A stretch of DNA of 8,684 nt from Candidatus Aminicenantota bacterium (GTDB taxonomy: Bacteria; Acidobacteriota; Aminicenantia; S016-38). How positions within the stretch are numbered: position 1 is the first letter of the stretch; the number at the start of each line of letters is the position of its first letter. Position numbers and translations under genes: made by a program. The notes beneath the pieces were generated by a model. It was given only the letters and a program-made list of their open reading frames with translations, had not been told where the DNA came from and did no database searches. The DNA lies in assembly GCA_021161165.1 (NCBI GenBank), contig JAGHBF010000012.1, positions 1 to 8,684 on the forward strand, given 5' to 3'. This document shows, one piece after another, positions 6,987 to 8,684 of the stretch.

Positions 6987-7153
6987 AGACAGAAAGGGTA
7001 ATTTTTTCCAGTTCATCCTATACTTTCAGGGATGAATATGAAGCTCAGGGCACAGGAGCCGTGAACTTTCTTTCTCTGCAGTCAGAGACCATAGATAAGA
7101 TAGCAAGAAATTTTGCCCGTTCAATAGTGAGTACAATCCTTGAAGGCTTCTAA
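6977..7153 (+). pseudogene. lptE: LptE C-terminal part in the -1 frame after the frameshift
   Basis: Reading from AAA 6977 gives 58 residues beginning KDLKTERVIFSSSSYTFRDE and ending RNFARSIVSTILEGF, then TAA at 7151. This is what an LptE C-terminus should look like: a 'D-L-K-T' strand, a strand rich in Ser/Tyr, then the closing amphipathic helix. It joins smoothly to the preceding frame at VLS-KDLKT if one base is restored. No convincing start codon and Shine-Dalgarno site exist for independent translation. The last 14 bases overlap the TTG start of holA, exactly as expected for an intact lptE-holA junction. Confidence 0.85.
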
Positions 7154-7934
7154 ATCTATATACCTGTATGGAGGAGACACCCTTTCCAGACAGCGGAGGT
7201 TTTCTTCTCTTGTTCAAAAAGGGCGCATTTTCTATCTGTTTGAAAGGAGCTGGAGGGAGATTCTTGAGGAAATTAGAAATCCGTCGCTATTTTCAAGAGC
7301 ATATCCCGGGGTGAGAATTTTGAATTCAAAGGAAGAGAGGGTTCAAAAGTCAGAGAGGGAAGTTGTGGAAAAGGTTATAAAAAATGGGGTGATTATTTCC
7401 TCTGAAAATAATGATAAGAGCGAGCTTAAAACTCTTCTTAAATCTATCTCCTGTAGAATGGAATATTTTAAGATACCCTATGAAAGAGAAAGGGCTGCTA
7501 TGATAAGGGGGGAACTTGAAAGAGCTGGTAAAAAGATAGACAAAAATGCCATGATCCTTCTTTTAAAACAGGCTGGAGACGATACATTAAATCTCTGGAA
7601 TGAAGTGCAGAAGCTACTCTTTTATCCCTCAAAACTCATAACTGTTGACATTGTCCGTGAGCTTGTGGTTCCTCTCAGGGAATATCCTGTGTGGGAACTG
7701 GAAATTGCCATAGCTAATCGCGACCCCATAAAGGCTGGTGAAGTGATAGAGTCCTTGAAAAGGAAAGGTGAAGAACCCGCCATGGTAGTGGGTAGCCTTA
7801 ATTACATAATTTCCAGGGTTTGTTCAAAAAACTTTGCAAGAGAACTTTTCGAACTGGACTGGAAAATAAAAATGGGGTATTCACCCTGGGAAGCTATACA
7901 TTTATTCGTTCTAAACCTTTTAAATAACTGCTAA
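7140..7934 (+). CDS. holA: DNA polymerase III delta subunit
   Basis: A 264-residue delta subunit, the clamp-loader component that opens the beta sliding clamp. It is divergent and shorter than the usual 330-350 residues; the shortening is in the N-terminal domain. Residues 6-12 (SIYLYGG) match the first strand and 'YG' turn normally reading 'YLLYGDE'. Domain II/III signatures are clearer: KKIDKNAMILLLKQAGDDTLNLWNEVQKLLFY (131-162) is the conserved 'L..L.E.eKL..Y' segment, ITVDIVRELV follows, then EYPVWELEIAIANRDPIKA and LKRKGEEPAMVVGSLNYI (206-223), the 'L..G.eP..il..L' motif. The start is TTG 7140: a stop at 7128 and no other start codon leave no alternative nearby, and there is only weak Shine-Dalgarno potential, so coupling to lptE termination is likely. 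Position after leuS-lptE strongly supports the call. Confidence 0.88.
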   Translation: MKASKSIYLYGGDTLSRQRRFSSLVQKGRIFYLFERSWREILEEIRNPSLFSRAYPGVRILNSKEERVQKSEREVVEKVIKNGVIISSENNDKSELKTLLKSISCRMEYFKIPYERERAAMIRGELERAGKKIDKNAMILLLKQAGDDTLNLWNEVQKLLFYPSKLITVDIVRELVVPLREYPVWELEIAIANRDPIKAGEVIESLKRKGEEPAMVVGSLNYIISRVCSKNFARELFELDWKIKMGYSPWEAIHLFVLNLLNNC

Positions 7935-7961
7935 TTCTAAACTCTTGAGTGTTTGATGCAT

Positions 7962-7990
7962 GAGCAAAATGGGGACAGATCCCTGCCTGG
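7962..7990 (+). repeat. REP-like GGGGACAGATCCC fragment
   Basis: The segment around AAATGGGGACAGATCCCTG contains a small inverted repeat (GGGA, four-base loop, TCCC). Sequences of the form 'AAATGGGGACAG...CCC' recur between genes in many bacteria and are linked in the literature to REP elements moved by REP-associated tyrosine transposases. Only one copy is in this window and no transposase is visible, so the assignment rests on recognition of the motif. It lies between holA and the small membrane protein gene. Confidence 0.4.
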
Positions 7991-7999
7991 TAGTAAAAT
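7972..7999 (+). promoter_or_regulatory. Possible promoter for the small membrane protein gene
   Basis: GGGACA at 7972-7977 (4 of 6 to TTGACA) is followed after 16 bases by TAAAAT at 7994-7999 (5 of 6 to TATAAT). Transcription would begin about 8006, one base before the ATG at 8007, giving a leaderless mRNA. The -35 lies within the REP-like fragment. AT-rich DNA makes -10-like boxes common, so this is weak alone. Confidence 0.3.
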
Positions 8000-8006
8000 A
8001 TTCCAG

Positions 8007-8279
8007 ATGAGAGATTTCTTTGAAAGCTTATATGAAATAATAAAGTTTATTTTCGGTGCCTCCATCCTCTGGATTTTAATGCTGGGAGTGTTCTTTTTAG
8101 TGGTATTAATTTTAAAAAGCGAGGAGGGATTTTATCTTTTTTTGTTCTTTGCCCTGGTTTTTCTAATAGGAAAAATAGTAAATTTTATGGAAAGGAAACA
8201 GAGAAATATTGATAATGAAGATGAGCTAACCCACACAGACGAAAATAAGACGGATAATTTTCCGGATGATATAGATTGA
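8007..8279 (+). CDS. Small two-helix membrane protein of unknown function
   Basis: A 90-residue protein with two predicted membrane helices, about residues 13-36 (FIFGASILWILMLGVFFLVVLIL) split by few polar residues, and 41-60 (GFYLFLFFALVFLIGKIVNF). They form a hairpin separated by KSEEG. The last 30 residues are strongly charged and acidic (many Asp, Glu, Asn, ending DDID) and are likely cytoplasmic, given the Arg/Lys after helix 2. No family is recognised. The frame is open upstream to TTG 7953 and ATG 7956, which would add 17-18 residues, but that part is encoded by the REP-like fragment and looks unlike protein. ATG 8007 starts with a natural amphipathic lead-in (MRDFFESLYEIIKF). Neither start has a Shine-Dalgarno site. 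It lies 72 bases after holA. Confidence 0.6.
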   Translation: MRDFFESLYEIIKFIFGASILWILMLGVFFLVVLILKSEEGFYLFLFFALVFLIGKIVNFMERKQRNIDNEDELTHTDENKTDNFPDDID

Positions 8280-8304
8280 CTTTTTCCTGTGCTGCCTATA
8301 AACT
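8276..8304 (+). promoter_or_regulatory. Candidate promoter giving a leaderless mRNA
   Basis: TTGACT at 8276-8281 (5 of 6) is followed by TATAAA at 8297-8302 (5 of 6, spacer 15) or TAAACT at 8299-8304 (4 of 6, spacer 17). Transcription would start about 8309-8312, at or just before the ATG at 8312, and there is no Shine-Dalgarno sequence. As with the leuS promoter, the TGA stop of the upstream gene is embedded in the -35 box. Confidence 0.45.
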
Positions 8305-8311
8305 AAAACTT

Positions 8312-8684
8312 ATGAGAAAGGGTATTTTTATTTTGCTTTTTCCCTTGCTTTTGCTGGCGGCAAATGACTTTGAAAGAGGGGTAGGGTATTTTCTTTACGG
8401 AGAAAAATCTCTGGCAAAAAAAAGCTGGAGTATTTTCTTCGGCAAAAGAAAAGACCACATAGCTCAGGGATACTTAAGTCTTGCAGATGGAGATTATCTC
8501 AAGGCTTCTTATCATTTTAAATCTTACAGAAAAGAGTCGAGGGATGCTTATTATGGGAAGTACGAATGGATGAGATATCTGGGATTGTCTCTGGCTGTTT
8601 ATGACATTGCATATTTTCAGAGAGATTGGTTCGTGGCAAGGGCCAAGAGGTTTTATCCCGAAGCTCAAATAATAACCTTCGTAC
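8312..8684 (+). CDS. Exported helical (TPR-like) protein, 3' end missing
   Basis: The frame from ATG 8312 stays open for 124 codons to the right edge, so this is the N-terminal part of a longer protein. Residues 1-17 are a Sec signal peptide: MRKG, then IFILLFPLLLLAA, with likely cleavage after AA (17) before Asn18. There is no lipobox Cys. The visible mature part is helical, with alternating aromatic and small residues: FERGVGYFLYGEKSLAKKSWSIFF and then GYLSLADGDYLKASYHF, spaced about 35 residues apart with the 'G.Y.L..G.Y..A' pattern of TPR- or Sel1-like repeats. This suggests a periplasmic protein-interaction scaffold. A hydrophobic/aromatic stretch follows (YLGLSLAVYDIAYFQRDWF). Function cannot be assigned without the rest. 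It begins 32 bases after the small membrane protein's stop, apparently with its own promoter. Confidence 0.7.
   Translation, partial: MRKGIFILLFPLLLLAANDFERGVGYFLYGEKSLAKKSWSIFFGKRKDHIAQGYLSLADGDYLKASYHFKSYRKESRDAYYGKYEWMRYLGLSLAVYDIAYFQRDWFVARAKRFYPEAQIITFV

Noticed and set aside
7939..7954. Imperfect palindrome AAACTCTTGAGTGTTT after holA as a terminator
   Set aside because: The stem has a central mismatch or a two-base loop, is AT-rich and lacks a following T run, so an intrinsic terminator is not supported.
8416..8423. A run of eight A that forms an A-AAA-AAA slippery site in the exported helical protein gene
   Set aside because: The protein continues sensibly in the zero frame after the run, and no alternative product or stimulatory hairpin can be argued from the sequence.

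Overview
This window comes from an AT-rich (by eye about 40% GC), Gram-negative bacterium. Evidence for an outer membrane is the LptE homologue (Cys-Gly-Tyr-His-Leu lipoprotein signature), a beta-barrel-like surface protein and a second lipoprotein. Arginine is written mostly AGA/AGG, isoleucine often ATA, and proteins are rich in Lys and Glu, as is common in thermophilic or anaerobic uncultured lineages. The uncharacterised proteins have an Acidobacteriota/Aminicenantes-like flavour to me, but that is an impression, not a search result. All recognised genes are on the + strand, and no stretch over 300 bases lacks a gene.

Layout. (1) 2-4135 is a tightly packed run of six genes: the C-terminal part of a beta-propeller plus beta-barrel protein (cut by the left edge), a MEMO-family protein (AmmeMemoRadiSam protein B), a small uncharacterised beta-rich protein, a HAD phosphatase, and two tandem paralogues of an unrecognised beta-sandwich-like envelope protein, one a lipoprotein and one a signal-anchor protein. 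Gaps are a few bases or overlaps, so they are probably co-transcribed; their promoter lies outside the window. (2) 4132-7934 is the classic leuS-lptE-holA cluster (leucyl-tRNA synthetase, LPS-assembly lipoprotein, DNA polymerase III delta). A good promoter-like pair lies directly before leuS. lptE is interrupted by an apparent one-base deletion near 6977; its missing C-terminal half is intact in the next frame. (3) 7935-8684 holds a REP-like GGGGACAGATCCC fragment, a small two-helix membrane protein, and the start of an exported helical protein that runs off the right edge. Both may be read from promoters ending about 7-10 bases before the ATG, with no Shine-Dalgarno sequence, i.e. candidate leaderless mRNAs.

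How the genes fit together: much of the content is envelope-related (barrel, lipoproteins, LptE, small membrane protein, exported helical protein) around housekeeping genes. There is no CRISPR array, tRNA, rRNA, phage or complete mobile element. The most interesting points are the lptE frameshift, the tandem PWEV-motif paralogues, the MEMO gene without its usual partners in view, the -35 boxes built on stop codons, and the REP-like element upstream of the small membrane gene.
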